64,000 nucleotides of DNA. Origin: Stromatinia cepivora. Its lineage: Eukaryota; Ascomycota; Leotiomycetes; Helotiales; Sclerotiniaceae. The translations under genes were made by a program, and so were the position numbers. Location: assembly GCA_014898415.1 (NCBI GenBank), contig RCTD01000033.1, positions 310,001 to 374,000 on the forward strand, given 5' to 3'. The notes under the pieces are model-generated. The model made no database searches, was not told the DNA's origin, and saw only the letters and a list, made by a program, of their open reading frames with translations. Below, one piece after another: positions 25,779 through 38,193 of this stretch. Each line of letters opens with the position of its first letter. Position 1 is the first letter of the stretch.

Positions 25779-27618
25779 CTACCATCCTTTCGAATGATAC
25801 TCTCCTAACCCTTGACTGAAGTATTGATTCCAGCTAGAGTTAAGAGCTTGATCATCCTTATCCATATAAACTTTCTCAGGGTATTGTTTAAGGTTTGCAA
25901 CATCGTGTGCTGTATGTCTTCGTTTAAGAGCAGCGGCTGCTTCGTTGACTGATGACTTTTGTCTCCTTTCCCAGAGTAGGTTTTGGCGAAGACTGACGGT
26001 CAATTCAGTGGCGAGCATGTTTCGTCTTGTAGTTCTTGGTGAGAGTGCTTGGTGATGTCCGGTAGTGTTGGTAGTTGTTTTGATAATTGGTTGAGCTCCA
26101 CGGGGAACTTCAGCAATTGGTTTAAGTCCTCTCATCATGAGAGGAGCTTCATCGGATTCTGGCGATGCTGCAAGAGAAGGACCATTCGGTGAAGAATTTC
26201 GGGAACGTCGAAGAGCAGGTGTTGATCGGGAAGCCTCGGTGGCAAGTGCTTGAGCACGATCATTTTGGTGAAGCATTGTAGTAATTAATGATCTTCTTGA
26301 AGTAAGTTGTGGTCTTGAGTCTACTCGTTGAAAGAAGGTCTTATCATCGATGCTTGCGTTTCCACTATCCTCAACTGAATCTTCCCAGTCTGAAGAATCA
26401 TCATCATCGTCAATGGCACTCTCATCAACATCATCCTCGTCATCAGTCTCGAAAACGTCATCATCGAATACCTCTTCTTGTATAGTTCTTGTGGCAACCT
26501 CTTCTTGGAATGAAGTTTGCTTCTTAGCCAAAGGCTTTTGTAGTTTGTCAGTTAATGCGCTACGTGGTTGCATTCTGTTTGGTAAAGAACTCTCGTCTTC
26601 ATTTGACGATCCACCGAAACTGAATTTAGCTGGTTTCTTCTTTTGAAGTGTTAATGGTTTGTTGTCCATGGAAACTGCTTGCTCACTAAGTGAGTCTTCA
26701 CCTGAAGATCCACCAAGAGCGAACATTTGTTTCTTCTTTGGTGCGAGTACTTTGGATGTATCTGCTGCGACAATATCGGCAGTTGGTATTGATGATGGTG
26801 CAGTGTTGAGTGGCATTGAACGCATTGAGCTGCTGATATGTGCCGGTGAAAGGGAGAAACCTTTCACAATTGAGGTAGCACCCTTTTCAGAGATGCCAAT
26901 AGATGATTCCGTGGTGGCGGATTGAGCTGATGAATTGGTTGATGAAGACTCATCGGCTACCGTGGCAGATGATTCGTACTGTGGTTGAGTGAATTGTGGT
27001 ATTCTCTCGGCGAGTGGCGCAAGGTAAGGTGTGGTGATGGTGAGAGGAGCCAAATCTTTCTTTTCCTTAATAGTGATAACCATCTTCTCTAGGTCATTAG
27101 GTGTAATATGACGTTCTCTTCCTCGACTCCTGCTATTGCAAGAATCTTGTCTGTGAATTTGTGGATGTGAGATATCGAGAGGGGAAGCATCGGTACTTTC
27201 TTCGAATTCTATTGCTTCTTCATCAACGACTGAATCCAAACTTCCACTTAATTCTGGAACATCATTCGAATATTGACCTTCGGAACTTCTTGAGGATATC
27301 GAGATTGCGGGTGTAGTGGCATTTGCTTCTGAAGTTGGTTCACAGCAAAAAGTTTCTCGTGTCCATAATCTCCAACTCAAGTTTTCTAATCTTCGACCTT
27401 CTTCTAATGAACCAGCACATCTAGAGAAAACTATGAAGGAATGTTAGTATATTGAATCATGAGAATATCACACGCGTAGCAATTCCGTGATATGGTTGTC
27501 AAGAGGAAGTAAACTTACCAGTCCACATGCTGTAAAGGTTTTCAACATTTCTAGTATCAACTTTATGAATAAGTTTGGCATCGACGGTTAAGACCGGCGC
27601 ATTTAATCTGGAAGGCAT
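25779..27618 (-). CDS. DUF1752/DUF3295 domain protein (putative transcription/nitrogen-type regulator)
   Basis: Two exons, 27618-27519 and 27430-25779, give 583 residues. The intron 27518-27431 has GTAAGT, a TACTAAC branch site and CATAG. The start is the ATG of MPSRLNAPVLTVDAKLIHK. Residues about 29-60, formed across the splice, read MWTVFSRCAGSLEEGRRLEN plus LSWRLWTRETFCC; this is the DUF1752-type motif also found in fungal nitrogen regulators such as AreA. Then come Ser/Thr-rich disorder, repeated KKKxxFxxGGSS(G/N)ED blocks and a strongly acidic stretch (DDDVFETDDEDDVDES). The C-terminal DUF3295-like region has NMLATELTVSLRQNLLWER, KRRHTAHDVANLKQYPEK and ends in NQYFSQGLGEYHSKGW. The long disordered middle suggests a signalling scaffold or transcriptional co-regulator; this is inference. 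The gene is isolated, with about 15 kb of non-coding DNA downstream and 18 kb upstream. Confidence 0.88.
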
Positions 27619-27898
27619 GATGAGAGTATTTTTTGCTCGAACGCACGAGCTGTTGTGAGAGTGAAGGCACGACTGCGGGGAGAAGTCGCGATTCAATCGC
27701 GAAATCGTGGAGGAATGTTGATTTGTTATTGATCGAATCTTTTCGTACTCGTTATCGTATTTGTAAATCTTCGTTGAAAGAAGTTTACACAATATTCAAT
27801 TTGAGTTATTGTAAAAGGATGGTTGAATAAACGGTCGTTGAAAAGTCTCTTCAGGTTTTCGACGTGGGTTATTATAGGTTTTAAGTTGGGGTTGAAAG

Positions 27899-27925
27899 TG
27901 TGGAGGAGGAGGAGGAGGAGGAGGA
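27899..27925. repeat. (GGA)n microsatellite
   Basis: About eight GGA units, about 280 bases upstream of the DUF1752/DUF3295 start, so possibly within its promoter or leader. Confidence 0.85.
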
Positions 27926-28476
27926 AAAAGAGGTGATGGATGTGGGTGTGTGGGTGTGAGATGACAAGGTAGTTAAAGTATGCGCTTTCGGAATAAATTG
28001 CCTTTGGGTCCGTTTTGATCGATTTTCCGGCGAACTGCAGGAATGATGAATGGATGTAACTTTATTTTTTGTGAGAGGAAGAATCGAGAGGAATCTTTTG
28101 AAGATTTGTAATCAATGTTCTTGTTACACTGAATGAATTCTGAATTTGTTGTTCAAACGTATTGCAATGTAATGTTGATTGATGTTGATGATGTTGTTGA
28201 ACATAGGAAGGATGGTGATAAGGTGTTGTTATTGTAGGTAAAATCGTTTTTGGTGGGTTGTATGTGGATTATAATAAGAACATCTAGAAGTTGTTGAAAA
28301 TGGATTTGTATGTGCTGGTCGGCTTTCTTTTAGACTATCTTTGATCATTTAGGTTTACCAGCAGAAAGGCGGAAAAAGTGTGGATCCCTTTTTTTTTTTT
28401 TTTCTTCCTTTTCACCACTTTCTCTTTTTAAGTCCAAATTGTCGGTGAATTAAAATCAAGTTAAGTCAAATTAAGT

Positions 28477-28521
28477 CAAGTTCAAGTTCAGGTTCAAGTT
28501 CAAGTTCAAGTTCAAGTTCAA
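28477..28521. repeat. (TTCAAG)n hexanucleotide repeat
   Basis: About seven TTCAAG units with one TTCAGG variant, preceded by related AAGTCAA words. Confidence 0.85.
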
Positions 28522-30124
28522 CTTTGAGGATTAATTAAATGATCGGTCTAAAATAAATGAACTGGGGTTATGTATGAGAGTTTTGATATGAGAGGAAAGC
28601 ATTGAAGCAGGGCTAGATTTCTGATCTTTTCTCTTCCCCGGTGGAGTGGATATGAGTATTTTCAAGTGAAGTTACGAAGAGAGGAAAAAAGAATAATTAA
28701 TTCATTAGTGTGTGATAGCGATAAATAGTTTTTTCCCCTTTGAAAAGAGTGGTATCCAATTTAGTATTAGTCAATGTTTGACAATTATCAACCATCTATT
28801 ACCGATTGAGCCATTTTGATCATTCACTCTGAATTGATTATTTCTTAGTTTGGTTTAAGTTAACGGCCCTTTTCATTCTAGAAAGAGAGTGACCTAGTCC
28901 TATTTAAGTTTAATTGTCAAGGATTCGTTTACTAGTATTTATTCATGTGCTCAGATTCCTCAGAACCTGTTCCATACTTTTTGATCCTTGTTTACTTTTT
29001 TACCTTTACCCCTGGTTATAATTGAAAGAAGCCTTCCGAGCTTTTTTGCGAAAGTTACTTTCGCCATGCCATGAGGTCCAGACAAAATGGTGGGTTAAAT
29101 TATGTGAAAGGATGTGATGGGGAAATGAGTTAGGCATGAAAGTAAGTAGAAAAGAGTAATAATTCTTCTATACTAATCAAAAAAGAGTATAAGTATAGTA
29201 TATAGCTTCAAAATACGAATGTGCATTTTGTTACAAGTAAAATCTGACTCAGTCAATCATCAAAACCCATCTCTAACTGACGATAGGTCATTGCTTTCAC
29301 ATTCAATCACTACTGTGGCTGAGACGAGTTGATGTGATTACTCATGTTAAATCTATTGGTATCAATTGGGTGTTGAGTAAGTATATCGGCCGTTTCGCCC
29401 ATAAAGAATACATAAATCTACCTACTTTCGAATAGATATACGCCGAGGCTTTCTTTACCTTCAAATCATAAGGATTCAACTTCGCCGCCCGCAGGATACT
29501 TAGTATTTCGTAAGAAATATGCATTAATGAGTGGGATGAACAGGATGAACAACACAAGTACCGACAAAGTAATGATCATGTGCACATATCAAAAGCGCCC
29601 GGCTCACTCTTCACCCACAGAATCTACAAGTAGGTACCTAGTATATACCCTATCAATACCCTTATCCTATCAATACCCATTCACCACACCCGGATTTTGT
29701 GGCTATGATTCAAATACGGGGTAAGTTATAACTTGTAACTTGTAAGAAAGTAACCAAAACTACACATCATCAATGAGTACCGGTAATGAGATATAATTTG
29801 AGTTTCAAAGGTCCGAGGCTTTGTTCCCAATCGTTTGGGGGAATAGAAACCCACATATCATCTGATTCGTATACGGAGTCTCCGTATGATTAAAGGATGG
29901 CGATATTGGTGAGAGGACCGGCACGTGTCAATATTTCAATCTCAATCGTTATCGAATTGTCCCGATGGGGCTCCTCAGGGCTCATCCCCATTCATCCTTG
30001 AAAAGAATAGGTACAGAGTATGTATCCCCAAGTATCATATCCTCGGGTCATATACAATACAATGATAACACTCACAACATCCGTAAAATTCCACTCCTAA
30101 AAAGCAAAGGTAAAGAAGATCTCA

Positions 30125-30222
30125 CCTTACCTTACCTTACCTTACCTAACTCCATACATTCACACCAGCACCAATAAACCAACCCCTCATCCCATCCCAT
30201 CCCATCCCATCCCATCCCATCC
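30125..30222. repeat. (CTTAC)n and (CCCAT)n pentamer repeats
   Basis: CTTAC units fill about 30125-30148, and CCCAT units about 30186-30222. Confidence 0.85.
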
Positions 30223-30894
30223 ACCTTTCATACCTACCTACCTACTTACCTCCGAATACACTTCATGAATCACCAGTCCCATGCAAATGACCACCATCAA
30301 GCTGTGTACCCCTCTTACAACGGGGCAAGCAACACATCTCAAGCAGGAACACTATTCCATTGAAGTAAACCCCCAGGATCAAATTTCAGATAGATCAGCT
30401 GCGAATAAATGAATGAATGAAAGTGTATAAAGTGTAAATAACCATGCTGGAGATCTTCAGGCTCGATGAACTGCGCATTCTGTCTTTCAGCATGTTTGGG
30501 GCTTTGTCGCTTAACACGTCCACTATTCAGTTCTCGGTCTTGCTTTGATCCACTTGTGTGAGTAGGTAGGTAGGTATTGCCACAATGGGGTATTTTACAA
30601 GTTACTTGGTTCTCTTAGGTAAATACCGTCCGTATGCGAAGAAATAAATAGGATAGAGATAGAGATAGAGATGGAGAACTTATTGGATGGATGTGCTTGA
30701 TGGAAATTTAGTAATGGGAGGTTATTTTCTATTCTGTTCTTTTCTGGAATTTATACTGGACATGATGTGAAATGGACCTCGGATACGAAGATATCGTATT
30801 TGAAGTCCGAAATGTACTAATCGGGGGTAGAAATTCTTATCTTCTATTTTCGGATTTGGGATTTCTATGTTACGAATGGTTATAGATTGTGATG

Positions 30895-30903
30895 ATAATG
30901 ATA

Positions 30904-30933
<30 letters not shown>
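30895..30933. repeat. (GAT)n microsatellite
   Basis: GATAAT and then GATGAT units for about 39 bases. Confidence 0.9.
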
Positions 30934-30935
<2 letters not shown>

Positions 30936-31928
30936 TCCAAGGAACATGCTATCCTATCCGTAAAACATCTCATTCATCCAACGAATATTTAACTATCAAA
31001 TAACCATCCATCTATCTATCCATCCATCCATCCCCACCAACCAACCTACCAACCTACCCACCTCCACCAACATATAGTTCAATATAATCCCAAAGTAATG
31101 GTACCGTACCCATCCATCCATCCATCCTCCACAAATTCAAAACAACACAACACAACACAACATATCAGCCAAACCAACCCAACCCAACCCAAACCACAGC
31201 ACGCACACAAGAAGAAATCAGGTAAGGTCATTCATACTACCCCGTACCGGTAGTCCCTCGTTCCCAATCTAATGCTATCACGATATGTACACGGAGTACG
31301 GAGGATACCACGAGACCCTTGTTGATGTTTGGGACTCAACTCGGTGTGTGGGTATTGCAGGAACTTATTTTTTTTGATCTTGTATTATAATGTTTATTGA
31401 AGAGGATGGAGAGGAAATGGAAAAGGAAATGGAAGATGAGGAGGAAGGAAAGGCTATATTATTGATAGATCTACTATATTACTGGTAATGATAACTCGAT
31501 GTTGAGTTAAAATTTGAAAGTTGGTATGGTAAGGTGAGGTTGTATGTAGATTGGTATTTACACCATAACAATGAAATTAATAATCGAGCTTTGATTTCCC
31601 GAAGCTTTATTCAATACTATGTAGTCTTATATAGGGTACTTAGTGCTTGTATGAAAAACCGAGGTTTACTGTTGGATAGTAGCTTCATCGTCCGCCCAAA
31701 CTTTATATCCATACCTAGGTATTTCAGCCATCCATCCATCATGATGATGAAAAAAGTCCAACCCATTACCCAATCAACCCAACAAAATAAACGTTTCATT
31801 CCTCCGTACCTCGGTGCCAGACAAACCCAAACCAAGCCCACATACTTCAGAACGGGAACCGGAACCCGGAACCAGGAAAGAAGAAGGGGAAAGACGGGGA
31901 GAAGAAAGACGAGGGGAACTTGATGGTG

Positions 31929-34900
31929 TACTCCGTATAGATGCATACATACACACGGAAGAGAACAAAAGTCTCATGCACCCCCCTTATACCTTTCCAA
32001 AACCAAAGAAAGAAGAAAAAAGAAGAATGTATTAATCCATCCCATCCATATGTTTAAAACCCCAACCAAACTTAGGAAGGGAAGGACAAAAAACCCATCT
32101 AGTTACCAGCGAACGTCTCACTACTTTTACAGCGAGAGTACAATTGTGATATATGTTGTACCTCTAATGCCGTGCTTCGTTTCTGTTTCCCCGCTGAATA
32201 TCGGAATGGAATAGAGTGGAATAGAGTAGAAATGAATGAACCCGAGGATTATGTTGGTGTGCATGTATATACGGAGTATGTATATATGTATGGATATGTA
32301 CATGTCTGTACGCACTTCCCCAGATTGTTTCTAGGTACGGTATAATTTATGGAGGGGGTAGCTTACGTCTTCTTTTCTAATACGATATCAACCCTTTCCT
32401 GGGGAAATCCTAAAACCCCCACACAAAATCCAACCCCACGTTTTTTTCCCAAGTACCTCCTAGTACTCTCAGCCACAGGAGGATTCCAGCTTCGAATTTC
32501 GTTTACGGAGTACTCTACCATGATGGTCATTTTCACCATGTATTCTATCTCAGCGCCAATGGACTGTTCTCGACGAGTGAGGTGAGATAAGCTAAGTGAT
32601 GTTTATTCAGATAGATACTCGACCATAAAGTCAAGGTCAAAGTCTATGTCAAAGTCAATGTTGCAATATCATTATTATTTTTATTATTATCATTAAAATG
32701 AACCTATTATTAGAAGTATATAAGAGCGTGTAAAAGCGTTACGCTGATCTCCCGCCATCCTTACTATATGTGCGCTATGCTTCAAAAATCCACCTATTAT
32801 CAACATCAATATCCAAGTAGCAGTAAACTAAGTAAGTTATCAACGAATATTTTAAATGGCGTTTAAACATAAATTCAACAATAAAAATGACAATCACAAT
32901 CACTCTATAAACCGCAACCCCGGGATCTAAGAATAGGCATCTTTTTCTTTTGATATCATAACATGGATGAAAATTTGGGAATAAACGTGACGGATGTTGA
33001 TGCGAAGCGAAGTTGATGATGATTGTTTCATGAGTTGTTCGCGCCCTGACCCGAGTGTAGTGAAGATCTGAGGATGGGTGCGCAGATGACCATACCCTAC
33101 TTGTACCTGGTTTATTTGAACTTACTTACTTAATCATGTTGAAAATAGATAGTTTTGTTGATTAGGCGGTTTGATGTTCAGGTGCTCTAGGTTCTCCAGA
33201 TTCTCAAGGTTCCCAAGGTTCCAGGCGGCGCGAAGATCCGTACCGAGTGGGTGATCAAGCAAGAAAGATGTGTGTGCAAAGGTTACATTGTACCTACCTG
33301 TCTGTGCCTGACTTTACTGACTCACGATCATCAATCATATCATGAATTTTAGGAATGCGATGCGAAGCGAAGCGATGAATGAATGAATACCATGAGACGA
33401 GATGAAACCCCTGATCACTTTTGCGTTGTCCTTCCCATGAGCGTGAGCGTGAGCGTGAGCATGAGCCAAAGCACAAACAACGCAAGAGACATTACATTTT
33501 ATCGAAGCCCTGAAAACGCAGGTGATCAGGAACTGGCTGTGATCTTTACTTGGACTATGGGTATAATGTAATTGTAATTATTGTGAAGGAATATACCTAG
33601 GACTTCGTAATTTTTATCAGGTTTTGTTACGTATTCACGGATATGAAAATGAATGAAGTAATGATACGAATGAAGTCCAAAAGAACCTTGAAATTGAAAA
33701 GATGGAAATGATGCGATGCAGTTAATTGTACAACGCACAAAATATCCATCAATTGATTTCGTCATGCGACTCACCTTGATACTATACATACACACACATA
33801 GATACCATTTTCAGCCCTGTCAATTTCCCCATACATAACTCCGCAGATCTACAGTTACATATATTGAATCACCTCATCTCATATCATATCATATCATACT
33901 CGGTCTACCTCTCATCAAACCCCAAAAAGATAATCCATCCCAAGCCTTGATATTAGGCAGACTGTATTACCATGTATCACCCACCATATCATCACCCATC
34001 ACCATCACTATCCCATCAATCTGATCCATGATATCGTACGTAGGAAATGACCTTTAGACCCGAAGATCTTATCTCCTCTCTCCTCTTTTCTACTCACCGC
34101 ATTACTCCGCACACGTATCTGGTAGTAAAGATGACCAGAGATGATCTTACGGTCCATGTTGGCGAAACCGCCATGTTACACGCGAAAGCAGATGACTTTT
34201 CATATGAGCATCTGCAAGTAAAGTATGCAAGCCATTCTATCAATAGGATTCATCAGGAGAAATCACGAGGGGGTATCTTGCTGTGTTGGCCATGTTGGAG
34301 CTGAATTATTACTTATTAAGCTTTGCCACTTCCTCAGCCTTCCTTGAGATGTTTAGGATTGGAAGATTGGAAGATTTACGAGATGCAATGCAGAGAACGA
34401 GGGTTAATGGATGGAAATTGATGGTCCGTTGGATTGCATTGGATTCGATGCGGAAGTAGGAATCTATTCCGATGAAGAATGATAAGTTTTATCTCATACT
34501 ATTCCATAACATATACGAAATACAGAGTCAAATATTCCTTCAGCCTCGTTGTACTATTTCGTTCTTTACTCTAAACGCCATCCTATTACATATTTATCCG
34601 TTCTATATCCGCGAATCAGGATTAAGAAGATCCCTTTTCCTTCAATATCAAACGTCTAATTCCGGAATCCATTATTCAAACAAATAAACCCAATAAAAAA
34701 AAATAAAAACAATCGAAATAATAAAATAATAAAATCAAATCTTCGAACATCCAATCAACAATCCACAATCCATCCCCATCAGATCTCCAGATAATACATC
34801 CCTCCCTCCCTCCATAAAACTAACCAAAACCACAAATACAAGATTTCGTACACTCCCCACCGAGATAATCTGTAGATCTAGCTGTACAAAGGGTCCATCC

Positions 34901-35843
34901 CCATACAAAGCTGTCACATCTGCATTTTAGTTTTCGTCATTTTCCGTTCATGTGATATACATCTTCCTTTTTCCATTTCATGATTTTGCTTTTCCAGAAT
35001 CCAGGTAATGTGAGTTTTCGCTATAATATCGGTACGAAAGTTCAAGGTAAGAATAAGTACTCCGTATTCAGTTACGGAAGAGAATTGCAAAAGATACCGG
35101 TAGGTATCCACCACAATCTACGGAGTATATCTATTCACCAGACCAAGTCCACAGTACTCCGTAATTAATTCCAGCCGTTTGTTTCCAAGATATCGGAGCC
35201 AAGCTTCTCGGTATGGTATGGGATAAGGGATAATAACTACCGTAAAGCACATCATTTATGCAAATAAGACTTACATTTGCAAGATTACGCCGCGATCTTT
35301 TTCAATCTATCTTGTATACTAACTATATCGGAGTAATGGTCATAGATCGGAATAGGGGATGCAGGATCCGAAATTGATGAATTACCAAGTCTTTTGTAAG
35401 ATTTACTTTCCAAGCTCGACAAGATCATGGAAATCACAAGACTCCGTTTTTTCGTACTTTCATTCCCTTATTGAATTGATTACCTACATATATAGCGTAC
35501 TACATCAATTTTCAATACATTATACATAATACAATACATCCATACCCAGCCATCACAAATCACAACAATCAATCCTCTCAGCTGAATATCCAAATACCTA
35601 CCTACCCAAGTCGGTATGGTATACGAGATTCGCCACCACCTACAAGGAACATCTTTGTACATTCTGTACACTCTATACTATACTATGCAAATGATACAAA
35701 TGATACAAATGATACAAATGATACAAATGATACAAAACCACTCTACCCCATGATACTAACAAATCCCAAATCAATTACACTCCGTACATGCCAAGTCACG
35801 CCCGCAAACCCCGCACCCCGCTTATACCAACGTTTACGGAGTA
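31929..35843. promoter_or_regulatory. Cluster of TACGGAGTA / TACTCCGTA nonamers
   Basis: Exact copies lie at 31929, 32270, 32504, 35058, 35119, 35155 and 35835, in both orientations. One further exact copy lies at 16095. One-mismatch forms occur at about 6523, 29873, 35779 and 38618. By chance about 0.5 copies, counting both orientations, would be expected in 64 kb. Function is unknown; a binding site or a repeat-derived word is possible. Confidence 0.6.
35688..35737. repeat. 9-bp minisatellite (ATGATACAA)n
   Basis: Six near-identical ATGATACAA units in tandem. Confidence 0.9.
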
Positions 35844-38124
35844 AATACTGCAAGTAAGTAAATAAGTAAGTACCTAGTACTACTAGTACCATAATCTTGT
35901 AAACATAACGGATCCCCAAGCTCCGTTTTCAACAGCTTGAACAAACATGTGAGAATGATGTGAACATGTGAGCGGAAAAGAATTTGTTCCGGGGGGAAAA
36001 TTCGGATTGTATGAAATGAGATGAGATGAAGTGAAAGGAAGGGAAAGGAAATGTTGAAGATGATCCGAGGTTCGAAATTGGTTGGAGTTTGGAGGAGAGG
36101 TATGAATGGATGGAGTATCTAGTAGGTTCGAGGCAGGCTATGTTTGAGGAGAGATCAGCTGCCCTGCTTCTTGTGATTTGTATTGTCAGTGTTGATGTTG
36201 GTGTTTGCTCATCATGTTATTTTATTCATTATTATCTCAAGATCAAGATGAAGATGAAGGTGAAGGTGAAGATGGAATGGAAGAATATAATCCCCGATTA
36301 GTTCCCTTTTGTCCTTGATTGATATTGATTTCATTGTTATCCTATATTTTTCCTTGTTTATTTCTTACTCGTATTCATTTAATTCATTCAATTCATTCGA
36401 GAAAGAAATCCATTCATCACATGAAGAAACGGAATTTTCCGTTCCCCATTTCCCCATTCCGCTTTTCATTCATCCCAAATCTCAATTTCTCGATTCAAAA
36501 ATCCCATGATAGATGATAGATGGAATTCCCCGCATTCTCTTCGATTTCCATTCATTATTCTAGAAAAGATTTGAGATTTAGAGATCTCCGTGAAAATAAA
36601 AACAAAAGAGTCAAAGAAGAGAAAGGAATTACATGATTAGTAATTCATGTATTCTTTATCTCGATTGGTTTGTTCGGTTTGTTTGTTTTATACTTTTTTG
36701 GCGAATCCCATTCGTGCGTATCGTCACACGTACATGGATTTTATACCGAGGTATTGGAATTGGGGTATTGGTACGGAAACCTCCATTTGCCTCATCCATC
36801 CCTCAGTCAGACTAGGATTCATACGAGGCGAGCCTTGCTTGTTTTGACTTGCCCTGTTTTTGGACCGTTTTGTTTGTCATCACGAGACGAGGCATGGGTT
36901 CGCATGGATTTGCATTTTTTGACGGGCGAGACAAAGCTGAATCCAAAGAATTGGAAATGATATGATTAGAAAAATAAATAAATAAAAAATAAAAAGAAAA
37001 TAATACAGATCCTTGTCATCCTATTATTTTCTTATTGATACATTTTTGAACCCTGAAGATCAATGGACAAGGGGAAAGCGAGGAATTACCGAATGAATAA
37101 CAAGCGCGACGGGTCGCTTGGATATCTTACCGCGGTTGGGCTGGGAGATTTGATAAAAAAAAACGCTCGGGGCAGCGCGCACCGATTTCTTTTGGTAAGA
37201 ACCTTAAGGTGTCTGTCAATGTCAATGTTCTGGAATGGCTGGAACATTTCGAACCTAGACCGAACCTTTGGAAAGTGGATATTTGTTCACAAGGGGAAGA
37301 GATTCGCGGAGTTGGTGGATTTGTCTTTGACATGTTTGTGATGGGGGAGGGGAGAGGAGAGGAAATTGCGAAATGGATGGGGTCATGGGAGGGATATCAC
37401 AGACTTTGATTCAGGTGATGAGCATTTGATTAAGCTTTGGGAGGGAAAGGCATGATGGATACTTTTTGCGTACTTTTTGACTCGGACTACCGATGGCTTG
37501 ACGAAACGGGAATTGTGTGTTTCAGCATTCAACATTCAGTATTTAGCATCATGAGGTGGAATATGGAATGGGTGAACAGACTTCAGTTTGCTATGAACTA
37601 CCTAATATTTAGAGTTGGAGAATGAATTAATAGAGTTTTGATGTGATACTATATCCGTATGCCATGTGGTATGGTTGGGGTGTTTGAGCTTCGTGAAACG
37701 CATCTGAGGCTTGTTTACAGTGTGAATTATATAATACCTTCCGGCTGAAAACCTGAATCGTACAGAGTATTGATTGATATAGCCCAGGACTAAGTTTACG
37801 AGTAATGTCATGACAATATTCAATACTTTTCATGCTATTGACCGTTTGATAATTACTTATGTTTAAATCGCAATAAGCATATGCATGAACTATCAGCTTC
37901 GCATACCTCCCTCGTTAGACCTAATGCATAGGTACAGCCCCATGCGTTTCTTCAATCAATGCCTGAAGTTCATGCACGCACTCACTCACCCCTTTTTTAC
38001 GCTGTACGCTGTACGCTGTACAGTCACTGGGTCGTCCCGAGAAATAAAAGCTTGTCATTTCATTTCTATTCATGTGACTCGAATCCAATGCTTGGGAAAT
38101 TGCTTCAATGTCGACAGACCCAGT

Positions 38125-38193
38125 AAGTAAATCTAAGTAAATCTAAGTAAATCTAAGTAAATCTAAGTAAATCTAAGTAAATCTAAGTAAATC
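38125..38193. repeat. 10-bp minisatellite (AAGTAAATCT)7
   Basis: Seven perfect or nearly perfect ten-base units in tandem. Confidence 0.95.

Noticed and set aside
31617..31977. Several 67-129-codon frames overlapping on both strands
   Set aside because: Mutually exclusive frames with no domains or codon signal.
38125..38193. CRISPR-like regular repeat array
   Set aside because: Units are contiguous 10-mers without spacers, and the genome is eukaryotic; it is a minisatellite.
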